From SIG480 sp045539475 (GTDB taxonomy: Bacteria; Bacillota; Clostridia; Oscillospirales; JAAYXM01): 14,504 bases of DNA. The stretch lies in the NCBI GenBank assembly GCA_045539475.1, contig JAZQFJ010000051.1, positions 1 through 14,504 of the forward strand, given 5' to 3'. Positions 1 to 7,048 of this stretch are shown piece after piece. Every line of letters begins with the position of its first letter. Positions within the stretch are counted from its first letter, which is position 1. Both the position numbers and the translations under genes were made by a program. The notes beneath the pieces were generated by a model. It searched no databases. It was not told the DNA's origin and saw nothing but the letters and a program-made list of their open reading frames with translations.

Positions 1-413
1 AATGGGAAATCGTTCCGCAGTTCATACAGGTGGAGGCGCATCCCTATTTTGCCCAGGACGAGCTCAGAAAGACGCTGGATAAATATGACATCAAGCTCAT
101 GAGCTGGTATCCGCTCGGACACGGCGACAAGAGTCTGATGGAAGAACCCGTTTTTGCAGCACTCGCCAAAAAATACGGCAAAACACCTGCTCAGATTATT
201 CTCCGCTGGCATACACAGATGGGCTTTGTAGTGATTCCCGGCAGTAAGAACGTTTCGCATATTAAAGACAACCTCGACATTCTCGACTTTACTTTATCAG
301 ATGATGAAATGAACGAAATCGCCAAGCTCGATAAGAATAAACGCTACTACCACCGCACCGACGAACAGCTAAAAAGCTTCGCTTCATGGCGCCCTGAATT
401 TGAAAGAGCTTAA
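1..413 (+). CDS. Aldo/keto reductase, C-terminal part (5' end outside window)
   Basis: The frame is open from the left edge of the window to the TAA at 411-413, giving about 136 C-terminal residues of an NAD(P)H-dependent aldo/keto reductase of the 2,5-diketogluconate reductase type. A GTG at 30 is not the real start, because the upstream codons read WEIVPQFIQVEAHPYF, which matches the family's 'NQIEVHPY' strand. The cofactor-binding C-terminal signature is present (VIPGSKNVSHIKDNLDIL). The catalytic tetrad would lie upstream of the window. Such enzymes reduce aldehydes or ketones in the cytosol; the substrate cannot be read from sequence. It is a different subfamily from the complete reductase at 4130-5101. 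The MATE gene begins about 46 bases downstream on the same strand, so the two may have been co-transcribed. Confidence 0.9.
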   Translation, partial: WEIVPQFIQVEAHPYFAQDELRKTLDKYDIKLMSWYPLGHGDKSLMEEPVFAALAKKYGKTPAQIILRWHTQMGFVVIPGSKNVSHIKDNLDILDFTLSDDEMNEIAKLDKNKRYYHRTDEQLKSFASWRPEFERA

Positions 414-417
414 CAAA

Positions 418-446
418 AAGGCGTGACGGAATTACCGCCGCGCCTT
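418..446 (+). terminator. Hairpin between reductase and MATE gene, weak terminator candidate
   Basis: AAGGCG (418-423) pairs with CGCCTT (441-446), with an inner CGG/CCG pairing around an AATTA loop and a 3x3 internal loop. Only a short, broken T-rich tail follows, so termination would be partial. It lies just upstream of the AGGTGAT ribosome-binding site of the MATE gene and could equally act as a leader structure. Confidence 0.3.
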
Positions 447-459
447 CACTTTAGGTGAT

Positions 460-1798
460 ATGATGGAAAACTCAAAAGAAAACATCATGGGCACAATGAA
501 AGAAGGTCGGCTGCTTTTCAAGCTCGCTCTTCCGATGATTTTCTCGGTATTAGTGTCCTCATTGTATAACATCATCGACAGTATCTTTGTCGGTACCATC
601 GGACAGGACGCGCTGACTGCAATCTCGCTTGGCGCTCCTGCCTCGTCATTGATGGTCGAGCTGTCCTTCGGCGTGGCAATCGGCGTAAACGCTCTGCTTT
701 CTCGCAAGCTTGGCAAAAAGGACAGCGAAGGCGGCAGGGCAAGGCTTTTTGCTGACAGGCATTGTTTATCTGATTTTTCTCGCGTTCGGATTGTTCGGCG
801 TGAGAGCGTTTTATCAGGTTCAGACAAGTGACGAAACAATTATCTCACTCGGAATGGAATACACGCAAATTGTGACGATTTGCTCCTTCGGCTTAATGTT
901 GCAAACAATCACCGAGCGACTGTTATCCTCAACAGGAAGGACAAACAGCTCTATGGCGGTGCTGCTCACGGGAGCAATTACCAATATGATTCTTGACCCG
1001 ATTTTGATTTTCGGCTGGCTTGGCTTGCCGAAGATGGGTATGAGCGGTGCGGCAATCGCGACCGTTATCGGACAATGCGCGGCAGGAACGGCAGGCTTGA
1101 TTCTGAACCTCAAGTTCAATAAGGAAATACACTTCAAGGCAAAAGCGTTCAAGCCCGATTTTAAAATGATAAAGGAAATTATGATTGTCGCCATTCCCAC
1201 CACATTGACCTACTCGATTAACTCAATTCTTGTTTTCGGTATGAATCAGGTGCTTGTCGGGCTGTCTTTGGCTGCTCCTGCCGTGTATGTCATTTACAAC
1301 CGCGTGCGCAGCTTTGTCGCTCTGCCGGTGTGGGGTATCCGTAATACAATTATATCGGTTGTCGCCTACAATATGGGCGCCGGCTATAAGAACAGAGTCC
1401 GCAATTTTATCAGGATTTCAACGATTGCAAGCGCAATAATTATGGTCATCGGTACGGTGCTGTATGAGGCAATTCCGAATGTGCTGCTCAGTATCTTTTC
1501 CGCAAGCGAAGAAATGCTTTCTATCGGCGTTCCTGCCTTTCGTATCATCGGAATTACGCTGATTATCTCGGGTATGACGATTATGATGAGCGGTATTTTT
1601 CAGGCAATGCAGAACAGTGGGAAAGCACTTGCGGTCAGCATTGTACAGGCGGTTGCTTTGGTAGGCAACGCGGCCTTGCTTGCTTCCAGCGGAAGCATTA
1701 CGCTCGTTTGGTTCTCATTCCCGATTTCCGAGATTGTGATTTTTGCGTTGAGCCTTATTTTTCTGCGCGGCATTTATAAAAAATATCTTGCAAACTAA
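460..1798 (+). pseudogene. MATE family multidrug efflux transporter, frameshifted
   Basis: Two overlapping frames together make one MATE-type (Na+ or H+ driven) drug exporter of about 445 residues, the normal family length. The first frame starts at ATG 460 or 463 (AGGTGAT upstream; 463 has the better spacing) and runs through ALPMIFSVLVSSLYNIIDSIFVG and NALLSRKLGKKDSE, then goes out of frame and ends at 831. The second frame picks up as KAAGQGFLLTGIVYLIF near 728-760 and continues to the TAA at 1798, with family landmarks STGRTNSSM, DPILIFGWLGLPKMG, VGLSLAAPAVYVIYNR and VAYNMGAG. A net +1 shift is needed near 720-740. Compared with the usual spacing in the family (recalled, not aligned here), about four residues are also missing, so an 11-base deletion between the short repeated GGCAAGG/GAAGGC tracts is plausible. 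No convincing programmed slippery site was seen. A single-base sequencing error cannot be excluded. Confidence 0.8.
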
Positions 1799-1816
1799 AT
1801 CACAATCTGATATTAT
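1788..1816 (+). promoter_or_regulatory. Sigma-A type promoter for the first TetR gene
   Basis: TTGCAA (1788-1793), a 17-base spacer and TATTAT (1811-1816) resemble a housekeeping sigma-70 promoter. The -35 box overlaps the last codons of the MATE gene. It would start transcription just upstream of the regulator at 1847, so that gene need not depend on read-through from the broken MATE gene. Confidence 0.6.
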
Positions 1817-1835
1817 GTAACTATAGTTGCGTTAC
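1817..1835 (+). promoter_or_regulatory. Palindromic operator candidate for TetR autoregulation
   Basis: GTAACTATAGTTGCGTTAC contains the perfect 10-base palindrome AACTATAGTT (1819-1828) immediately after the -10 box, and GTAAC/GTTAC outer arms. Such placement is where a TetR protein would block initiation. The site ends four bases before the GGAGG ribosome-binding site of the TetR gene at 1847. Binding by that protein is inference. Confidence 0.5.
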
Positions 1836-1846
1836 GGAGGATTATT

Positions 1847-2419
1847 ATGATACTGACTGGAAATGAAGATTTAAGAGTAATCAAAACAATCGAAGCAATC
1901 AAAGGCGCGTTTGAAGCCCTGATTTGTGAGAAAGATTATGACAAAATCACAGTCAAGGAGCTTTGCGAACGCGCAAAGATTAACAAAAAGACCTTCTACC
2001 ATTATTATGAAACGCTCGACTTTCTGCTTGCCGAAATGCAGGCGGAGTTGTCCGCGGGTTTTCTGGAGCGCGTAAAGAATTTTGCACTGCCCGACGACCT
2101 CGACAAGGTAAACCGCGAGTTTTTCCTTTACGCCTCGGAGCAGGGCTTGGCTTATGAAAAAATCACCTGCGGCGGCAGCTATCACGCGATCCGCGATGAG
2201 ATGACGGATAAGGTAAACGACGCCGCGTGGAGCAAGTCAAAGAAATATCAGAAGCTCAGCGATTACGAAAAAAAAGTCCTGATGGGTTTTATCAACAACG
2301 CCGTGCTGAATACCTACCGCGAGTGGGTGCAGGACGGCAAGAAAATCCCGATGGACGAGGTGATCGAGATAACCAACAAGCTCGTCCTCGGCGGCATAAA
2401 GGGGTTCTTTAAAAAATGA
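1847..2419 (+). CDS. TetR/AcrR family transcriptional regulator
   Basis: A 190-residue TetR-type repressor. The N-terminal DNA-binding domain is clear: helix 1 in residues 9-28 (LRVIKTIEAIKGAFEALI) and the helix-turn-helix at about 35-54, with the typical ITVKELCERAKINKKTFYHY core. The C-terminal ligand-binding half is helical and of unassigned subfamily. The ATG is preceded by GGAGG at 1836-1840 with six bases between, so the start is secure. The gene has its own promoter and palindrome upstream and follows the MATE gene by 48 bases. Inference from context: it probably controlled the adjacent efflux gene and itself. If the MATE gene is dead, the regulator may now control only itself or distant genes. 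It is clearly related to the second TetR at 2895, sharing EKDYD-ITVKE-C-A--N-TFY. Confidence 0.9.
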   Translation: MILTGNEDLRVIKTIEAIKGAFEALICEKDYDKITVKELCERAKINKKTFYHYYETLDFLLAEMQAELSAGFLERVKNFALPDDLDKVNREFFLYASEQGLAYEKITCGGSYHAIRDEMTDKVNDAAWSKSKKYQKLSDYEKKVLMGFINNAVLNTYREWVQDGKKIPMDEVIEITNKLVLGGIKGFFKK

Positions 2420-2530
2420 AGAAAAGAATGCTTCGTATATTTGTAAATCAACACTTTTAGCTATTCGTGTCGTTTGTTTTTTCAATTCTTTGTGTTAAGA
2501 TGAATTCATCAAAACCAAGGAGGAATAAAA

Positions 2531-2884
2531 ATGAATACAGACAAAGCTTATGCAGAAAAAATTGCGAGCGAATATGCTCCGCAGGAAACACGAAAGGCCG
2601 TAGCGCTTAAAAAGCTCGACAACCGCGCTAAAGCTCCCGCACGCATTTTTGCTTACACCTTCGGCGTGATAATGACGCTTTTGCTGGGCGTAGGCATGTG
2701 CCTATCCTTGAATATCATCGGCGACGGCGGTACAATGTTTATGACACTTGGAATTATTGCGGGGATTATCGGAATTGCCGGAGTATCAGTAAACTACGTT
2801 ATCTACAAAAGGATACTTGACAGCTCGAAGAAAAAATACGCAACCGATATCATCACACTCGCCGAACAGATTGCGGAAGAATGA
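2531..2884 (+). CDS. Small two-helix membrane protein, unknown function
   Basis: A 117-residue protein with an ideal AAGGAGG (2517-2523) seven bases before the ATG. Residues 1-38 are charged and soluble (DKAYAEKIASEYAPQETRK). Two hydrophobic segments follow at about 41-62 and 69-91, with a short GDGG turn between, then a charged amphipathic tail (RILDSSKKKYATDIITLAE). It is likely an inner-membrane protein with both ends in the cytoplasm. I recall similar short clostridial proteins carrying the database name 'dihydropteridine reductase', but no nucleotide-binding or catalytic motif is visible here and I do not adopt that name. It is the first gene of a compact run; the TetR gene starts 10 bases after its stop. 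A weak promoter (TTGTTT, 16-base spacer, TAAGAT) can be drawn just upstream. Confidence 0.75.
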   Translation: MNTDKAYAEKIASEYAPQETRKAVALKKLDNRAKAPARIFAYTFGVIMTLLLGVGMCLSLNIIGDGGTMFMTLGIIAGIIGIAGVSVNYVIYKRILDSSKKKYATDIITLAEQIAEE

Positions 2885-2894
2885 GGGATTGCCT

Positions 2895-3467
2895 ATGAAC
2901 AAGCAGGAAAGCAAATATTTCAACACAGCCTCGTTGATGGACGAGGCTCTCCTGCTGTTGCTGGAAGAAAAGGACTATGACAGAATAACCGTCAAAGAGG
3001 TTTGCAAAAAAGCCGGAGTTAACCGCACCACTTTTTATCTGCACTATGAAGGAATGAACGACTTGCTTGAAGAAACCGCAGCGATGATTAACGAATGGTT
3101 CAGGGAATCGCTGTCATCTGTTCCGTCCGGAGACCCGAGCAAGGTGGTGCTGACAAGCGAGCAATATCTCAGACCTTATCTCGAATTTATCAGGAAAAAT
3201 ATGCGCACATATAAGATCATCCACGAAAAGGAGCATCTTTTCCATTCGAAGAAGGCATTTAACAGCTTTTATGAAACCATTTTCTCGCCTGCGTTAACAA
3301 ATTTCGGTGTAGCGGAAAAGGAGAAAAAATATGTTTTTGCGTTCTATACACAGGGAACAGTAGCGATTATCGGTAAATGGCTGGAAAATAACTGCCGTGA
3401 TGAAATTGATTTTATTATTGAGTTGATTATGCGCCATACAATGGCTTACAGACAGGAGATACCTTGA
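2895..3467 (+). CDS. TetR/AcrR family transcriptional regulator
   Basis: A 190-residue TetR-type regulator. The start chosen is ATG 2895 (MNKQESKYFNTAS), which has GAGGG seven bases upstream. The frame is open further upstream to 2817, but that extension lies inside the previous gene and would add non-conserved residues. The helix-turn-helix spans about residues 33-52 (ITVKEVCKKAGVNRTTFYLHY). The C-terminal half is helical and looks like the TetR_C_7/C_8-like clostridial group (recalled resemblance). It sits in the middle of a tight cluster: 10 bases after the small membrane protein and overlapping the next membrane protein by four bases. Inference: it regulates this cluster, sensing a compound handled by the membrane proteins or the downstream reductase. 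Confidence 0.9.
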   Translation: MNKQESKYFNTASLMDEALLLLLEEKDYDRITVKEVCKKAGVNRTTFYLHYEGMNDLLEETAAMINEWFRESLSSVPSGDPSKVVLTSEQYLRPYLEFIRKNMRTYKIIHEKEHLFHSKKAFNSFYETIFSPALTNFGVAEKEKKYVFAFYTQGTVAIIGKWLENNCRDEIDFIIELIMRHTMAYRQEIP

Positions 3468-4105
3468 ACAAGATAAAAACATGGATTGCTAAATGGAAAA
3501 CCGATTATGATTTCAAAACTGTCGCCAGTGCGGTCGGCTCTCTTGCCGTGACGATGGTTTTTGCCATTTACAACGGATTTTTGGGAATTTACCATTCCTC
3601 CGTATGGTACGGAACGATTTGCGTATATTATATGGTTTTGGCAGGTTTGCGCGGAACAATTATTTTTTTTCAACGCAAGCAACGGGAAAAGTCGGGAGAA
3701 AAAGTGTACATAACGGCATCTGTTCTGCTTTTGATTTTGAACATCAGTCTGATTGTTCCCGTTTCTCTTATGGTGATACAGCAAAAGCCGGTTAATATGA
3801 CGTTGATTCCCGCAATAGCGATGGCGGCATATACAACATATAAAATTACAATGGCTGCCGTCAATCTGAAAAGACGGCGCAAATCTGCCGATAATCTTAT
3901 CCGGATGCTGCGGACAAACAGTTTCATCGATGCGCTTGTTTCAATCCTAACCCTGCAAAACACGCTGATTATGGTAAGTGCAAAGGGAAATCTGTCAGAG
4001 ATACTTCCCTTGACTGCAATCACAAGCGGCGCCGTATGGGCGTTCATTTTATTGTTGTCTGTTTCTGCTTTCATTAACGGCATACGTAATATAAAAAGGA
4101 AGTAA
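3464..4105 (+). CDS. Polytopic membrane protein of unknown function (TTG start)
   Basis: A 213-residue integral membrane protein not recognised as a named family. The start is TTG 3464, overlapping the TGA of the TetR gene as TTGA, with AGGAG five bases upstream; this indicates translational coupling. After a basic N-terminus (MNKIKTWIAKWK) hydrophobic segments occur at about 20-40, 46-64, 78-99, 106-126, 146-166 and 174-198, so five to six membrane helices are likely. A basic stretch (LKRRRKSADNLIRML) lies in a cytoplasmic loop near residues 129-145, and the tail GIRNIKRK is also basic (positive-inside rule). No transporter ATPase or catalytic motif is visible. The coupling to a TetR gene suggests it is the regulated partner, but its role is unknown. 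The reductase gene follows 24 bases later. Confidence 0.75.
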   Translation: MNKIKTWIAKWKTDYDFKTVASAVGSLAVTMVFAIYNGFLGIYHSSVWYGTICVYYMVLAGLRGTIIFFQRKQREKSGEKVYITASVLLLILNISLIVPVSLMVIQQKPVNMTLIPAIAMAAYTTYKITMAAVNLKRRRKSADNLIRMLRTNSFIDALVSILTLQNTLIMVSAKGNLSEILPLTAITSGAVWAFILLLSVSAFINGIRNIKRK

Positions 4106-4129
4106 AAATATACCGGCAAGGAGGTTAAT

Positions 4130-5101
4130 ATGAAGACAAGATTTTTAAGAAATATAGAAGTATCGGAAGTCGGCATGGGCTGCATGGCGTTCTCGCACGG
4201 CTACGGCAAAATCCCCGATGAAAGTTATAGCATAGAAGCGATTCGCAACGCCTACGATCACGGCTGTACCTTCTTCGACACGGCAGAGGTTTACAGTCCT
4301 AATCTTAGTGGTATCGGACACAATGAAAAGATTGTCGGCAAGGCGTTGGAGCCTTTCAGAAACGAGGTTGTTGTCGCTACAAAGCTCTTTGTCGATTCTT
4401 CCGAGGCACGGCGCGCATACTCAGTCTACAATGCGGTACGCAATCATCTTGAAGCGTCAATGGACAGGCTCAGAACCGATAGGATTGACCTCTATTATCT
4501 GCACCGTCAAAGCAATATTGCCATTGAATCTATTGCCGAAGCGATGGGCAAATTGATTGATGACGGACTGATTCGCGGCTGGGGCTTGTCGCAGGTTGAT
4601 GTAGACGTGATTGACCGCGCGCAGCAGGTAACGCCGCTATCCGCCATTCAAAATATCTACTCAATGGTGGAGCGCGATGTGGAAAAGGCTGTTGCGCCAT
4701 ACTGCCTGAAAAACAATATCGGCATTGTGCCGTTTTCGCCGATTGCGAGCGGACTGCTCTCGGGCAAGATTACGCCGCAGACGCAGTTTGAGCGCAACGA
4801 CGACGTCCGCAACTGGGTATCGCAGCTCTCACGCAGAAATATCAAGGGCAATCAGCCGATTGTCGAAATGCTGAAAGACTTTGCCGAGCAAAAGAACGCT
4901 ACACCCGCGCAGATTTCGCTTGCGTGGATGCTGCACAAATATCCGAACGATGTCCCAATCCCCGGCTCCAAAAACAAGGAGCGCATTGTCGAAAATCTGA
5001 ACGCGTCACAGGTCGAGCTGACCGACACTGAGTTTATCGCTCTCGAAAATGCTCTCAATCAGCATAAAGTCTACGGTCACCGCGGCTTTGGCGGATTTTA
5101 A
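4130..5101 (+). CDS. Aldo/keto reductase, complete
   Basis: A 323-residue cytosolic NADP(H)-linked oxidoreductase with a TIM-barrel fold, full family length. The four catalytic residues are in place: D50 and Y55 in FFDTAEVY, K85 in VVVATKLF and H125 in LYYLHRQ. The cofactor phosphate-binding region near the C-terminus is IPGSKNKERIVENL. The start ATG 4130 has AAGGAGG at 4118-4124. It resembles the general-stress/aldehyde-detoxifying aldo/keto reductases of the YhdN/AKR11-13 type; the substrate is not predictable. It is the last gene of the cluster that includes the second TetR and the unknown membrane protein, so co-regulation is likely. Isoleucine codons are ATT/ATC in 23 of about 25 cases, unlike the dnaG/rpoD genes further right. 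Confidence 0.92.
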   Translation: MKTRFLRNIEVSEVGMGCMAFSHGYGKIPDESYSIEAIRNAYDHGCTFFDTAEVYSPNLSGIGHNEKIVGKALEPFRNEVVVATKLFVDSSEARRAYSVYNAVRNHLEASMDRLRTDRIDLYYLHRQSNIAIESIAEAMGKLIDDGLIRGWGLSQVDVDVIDRAQQVTPLSAIQNIYSMVERDVEKAVAPYCLKNNIGIVPFSPIASGLLSGKITPQTQFERNDDVRNWVSQLSRRNIKGNQPIVEMLKDFAEQKNATPAQISLAWMLHKYPNDVPIPGSKNKERIVENLNASQVELTDTEFIALENALNQHKVYGHRGFGGF

Positions 5102-5103
5102 CA

Positions 5104-5238
5104 CATCAAAAAGCTATACTCGAAAAAATCAAAGACAACCACACAGAGCTAATGAACCTCGGCGAACGCGACGCGTTTTGCCGGGGTTTTTCTTTAGCTG
5201 TAAGGCTGATGATTGACGCCACAAGCGGCAAAACCTAA
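5104..5238 (+). pseudogene. C-terminal remnant of a DUF6809-like protein
   Basis: Immediately after the reductase stop, an open frame without a proper start or ribosome-binding site encodes about 44 residues ending at TAA 5236-5238. It contains ERDAFCRGFSLAVRLMIDA, which resembles the C-terminal 'F..GF.LG.RLM.E' signature of DUF6809-type small proteins common in clostridial mobile elements. The N-terminal half of such a protein (about 50-60 residues) is missing, so this reads as a truncated fragment left by rearrangement. The family match is from recall of the pattern; a profile search would settle it. Confidence 0.45.
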
Positions 5239-5547
5239 CGCGCGAGATTTTGCCGTATGTCGCGCAAATGAAAAGTCCGCAGTTGTACCCGAAGTCACGA
5301 AACAAAGCCCACACAACCGATTTGCCGCGGTTTGTGGACGCAAAAAAGCACAAGCTCAGAGTTCATAGAGATTCTAAGCTTGTGCTTTTTGATTGTGTTG
5401 CAGTACAGATGTTTTTTGTGTTACAATAACGAGCCGCGTGAAGCGTTTGTATAGTACCTTACATAATCTAAAATTGCAAGTGGATTTTTAATTTTCTTTT
5501 ATTTGATTTTTCAAAATCTGATACGCTGTAATCAAAGAATACAGAAT
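5239..5547. other. Gene-free stretch with inverted repeats between cargo and element core
   Basis: No credible coding frame is seen here on either strand. The left part has small nested inverted repeats: GGCAAAA (5227-5233) with TTTTGCC (5248-5254), and GCGCGA (5240-5245) with TCGCGC (5260-5265). The centre holds the strong hairpin terminator at 5343-5390. The right part, 5391-5547, is AT-rich and forms the 3' side of the minus-strand zinc-ribbon gene. The left boundary of the mobile core could lie here, but no attachment repeat was identified. Confidence 0.5.
5343..5390. terminator. Bidirectional intrinsic terminator
   Basis: An 18-base arm at 5343-5360 pairs with 5373-5390 with a single mismatch around a 12-base loop (GTTCATAGAGAT). 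The stem core is GCACAAGCT/AGCTTGTGC and each strand ends in a run of five T, with A tracts opposite, so it should work in both directions. It can terminate plus-strand transcription from the reductase cluster and minus-strand transcription from the zinc-ribbon gene that ends at 5548. Confidence 0.8.
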
Positions 5548-6891
5548 TCATTTATCCTTCCTCTTTCTGTTCGGAAAACAGCCCTCGAGCCAGTCGATGT
5601 ACTCCTCGGTAGTTATATTTCCGTCAGAGCATTCGTCACGCTTGACAAGCGCCTTATACTTCCATTTTTTGAAATCATTTTTCTTGATTTGGTTAACTTT
5701 TACGCGAGCGTAGTAACGGCGATAGTATTTTCTGTAGATTGGCAGAGCCTCGTTCTTTTCCATTTTCAACTTATAGTTTTCCTCGGCAGCGAGGTCACGG
5801 CAGGAACGCAATTCACCTAAATGAATCCGGTTGCAGTATCGCGCGTCATAGTTGCCCTTGTAGGTAAACCACTGTCCGCAGCGTTTGCAACACTTTAATT
5901 TAACGTCGTATTCAATCAGCTTGCTAAGCTCAAGCTCCAAGAATTCATGCAGGCTCTCACAACGGTAACGGAGAACCGGATTGTGATTGAAGTTATGAAA
6001 ATATATTAGTGTGGTTGTATCTATACCATGTTCCTGCGCAAAATCAGCAAACGCTGAAAAATCATAATCCATCTGAGCCTTTTTATCTCCCATTATCAAT
6101 CGCTGTTCTTCGTTGAACTCAACGAAGGGCGGCATATTGTTTATCTTACGATAAAGATAATACCGCGCGGAAGGCGTCATATCGCTCAACACTTCAGAAT
6201 AATACTTCGTTTCAAAACAGAACTCCAAAATATCACGGTATTCCTTTTGCAGCATTATCAGGTATTTATAATAGTCAAGCATAGCCGCCGCCAAATCCGC
6301 ATCCTGCGTAATAGCAGGCGGAAACAACGCGGAAGCGGTTGAGCCAAACGTCAAGTGATTAATCAACCACTTATAGTTGCGGTAGATTCGATAACGATTA
6401 ATCATCTCCTGTGCTTCATTATCAGCATTTGGTAAATCCATATCTTCATACAAGCAAAGACATACTTTGACCTCCTCGTACAGCGAGTCGAAATCTGCAT
6501 AAACAAATTCAAACAACGCTTCACCCAACGGCAGTGTAACCTTGCTTCCGCTGAGCGGGTTATTTTTCGGCTGTGGTTCAATATCGGGATTGTGATGATA
6601 GAACATCTTTTCAAATTCATCTCTTTCGGTTGAGTCAACCGGAAAACGAATACAATCAAGCCATTCCGAATCATCATCATTTTTGTGCTTCTGCAAGGAG
6701 CATACCTGTTCTTTTGCGTTCATGCAGAGCATGATGAATTCATCGTCATTAGATTTCATCAGCTCGGTCGAGTTGTTATCCCTATGATAAGTAACATAAA
6801 CCATACCATCATTAAACGCAACATTCTCTGTTCCGGTTCGTTCCAGTAAATACTCTTCATATTCAGATAACTGATAATTTTTTGAATCCAT
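5548..6891 (-). CDS. DUF6076-like zinc-ribbon protein of mobile elements
   Basis: A 447-residue protein of unknown function. The start ATG at 6891 (MDSKNYQLSEYEEYLLERTG) is chosen over an upstream frame start at 6927 because GAGGT lies six bases before it. The long N-terminal part (1-330) is mostly helical with no enzyme motif seen. Near the C-terminus is a four-cysteine cluster: C335 and C338 (CKRCGQWF), C353 (YCNR) and C364 (SCRD), spaced C-x2-C-x14-C-x10-C, followed by a very basic helical tail (YRKYYRRYYARVK) and an acidic end. This C-terminal pattern matches, by recall, the DUF6076/CGNR-like zinc fingers found in clostridial mobile elements, and suggests nucleic-acid binding. It is transcribed away from the ATPase gene and shares a palindrome-rich intergenic region with it. 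Unlike its neighbours in the mobile core it is uninterrupted. No signal peptide or membrane segment is seen. Confidence 0.6.
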   Translation of the reverse strand: MDSKNYQLSEYEEYLLERTGTENVAFNDGMVYVTYHRDNNSTELMKSNDDEFIMLCMNAKEQVCSLQKHKNDDDSEWLDCIRFPVDSTERDEFEKMFYHHNPDIEPQPKNNPLSGSKVTLPLGEALFEFVYADFDSLYEEVKVCLCLYEDMDLPNADNEAQEMINRYRIYRNYKWLINHLTFGSTASALFPPAITQDADLAAAMLDYYKYLIMLQKEYRDILEFCFETKYYSEVLSDMTPSARYYLYRKINNMPPFVEFNEEQRLIMGDKKAQMDYDFSAFADFAQEHGIDTTTLIYFHNFNHNPVLRYRCESLHEFLELELSKLIEYDVKLKCCKRCGQWFTYKGNYDARYCNRIHLGELRSCRDLAAEENYKLKMEKNEALPIYRKYYRRYYARVKVNQIKKNDFKKWKYKALVKRDECSDGNITTEEYIDWLEGCFPNRKRKDK

Positions 6892-6947
6892 TTTGATACC
6901 TCGTTTTGTACAATCCAAATTTTGCACTAAATCAACAATCTAACCGA

Positions 6948-6965
6948 GTTCAATTTATATTGAAC
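6948..6965. promoter_or_regulatory. Inverted repeat in divergent promoter region
   Basis: GTTCAAT (6948-6954) and ATTGAAC (6959-6965) are perfect 7-base arms around TTAT. The site lies between the minus-strand zinc-ribbon gene and the plus-strand ATPase gene, just upstream of the -35 box at 6973, where a regulator could control both genes. Confidence 0.45.
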
Positions 6966-6972
6966 AAAACTA

Positions 6973-7000
6973 TTGAAACTTTGTCAATCACCGTTATAAT
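6973..7000 (+). promoter_or_regulatory. Sigma-A type promoter of the ATPase/mobilization genes
   Basis: TTGAAA (6973-6978), a 16-base spacer and TATAAT (6995-7000, perfect -10) form the strongest promoter seen in the window. It would drive the ATPase gene from a start point near 7006-7008, within or beside the palindrome at 7011-7020, and possibly the mob genes further on. Confidence 0.65.
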
Positions 7001-7010
7001 AAAAAATGTA

Positions 7011-7020
7011 AGAACGTTCT
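7011..7020. promoter_or_regulatory. Perfect palindrome AGAACGTTCT, operator candidate
   Basis: A perfect 10-base palindrome 10 bases after the -10 box, where a bound repressor would block transcription start or clearance. It is not a B. subtilis type LexA box, because the GAAC and GTTC halves are adjacent rather than four bases apart. Confidence 0.4.
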
Positions 7021-7048
7021 GAACTTTATAAAAACGAGGTGAAGTCAT

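Noticed and set aside
710..740. Programmed ribosomal frameshift in the MATE gene
   Set aside because: No classical slippery heptamer in the right frame, no clear stimulatory structure, and MATE transporters are not known to be frameshift-regulated.
432..839. Minus-strand open frames opposite the MATE, reductase and relaxase genes
   Set aside because: They lie antisense to well-supported genes, lack ribosome-binding sites and show no family features.
2531..2884. Naming the 117-residue protein dihydropteridine reductase
   Set aside because: I recall that label on similar short proteins, but no nucleotide-binding or catalytic motif is visible; it is a two-helix membrane protein.
5391..5547. 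Attachment site of the element in the AT-rich stretch beside the zinc-ribbon gene
   Set aside because: Only a trivial GTACC match to the gap next to rpoD was found; no credible direct or inverted repeat links the two.
7011..7020. LexA/SOS box at AGAACGTTCT
   Set aside because: The Gram-positive LexA box needs GAAC and GTTC separated by four bases; here they are adjacent.
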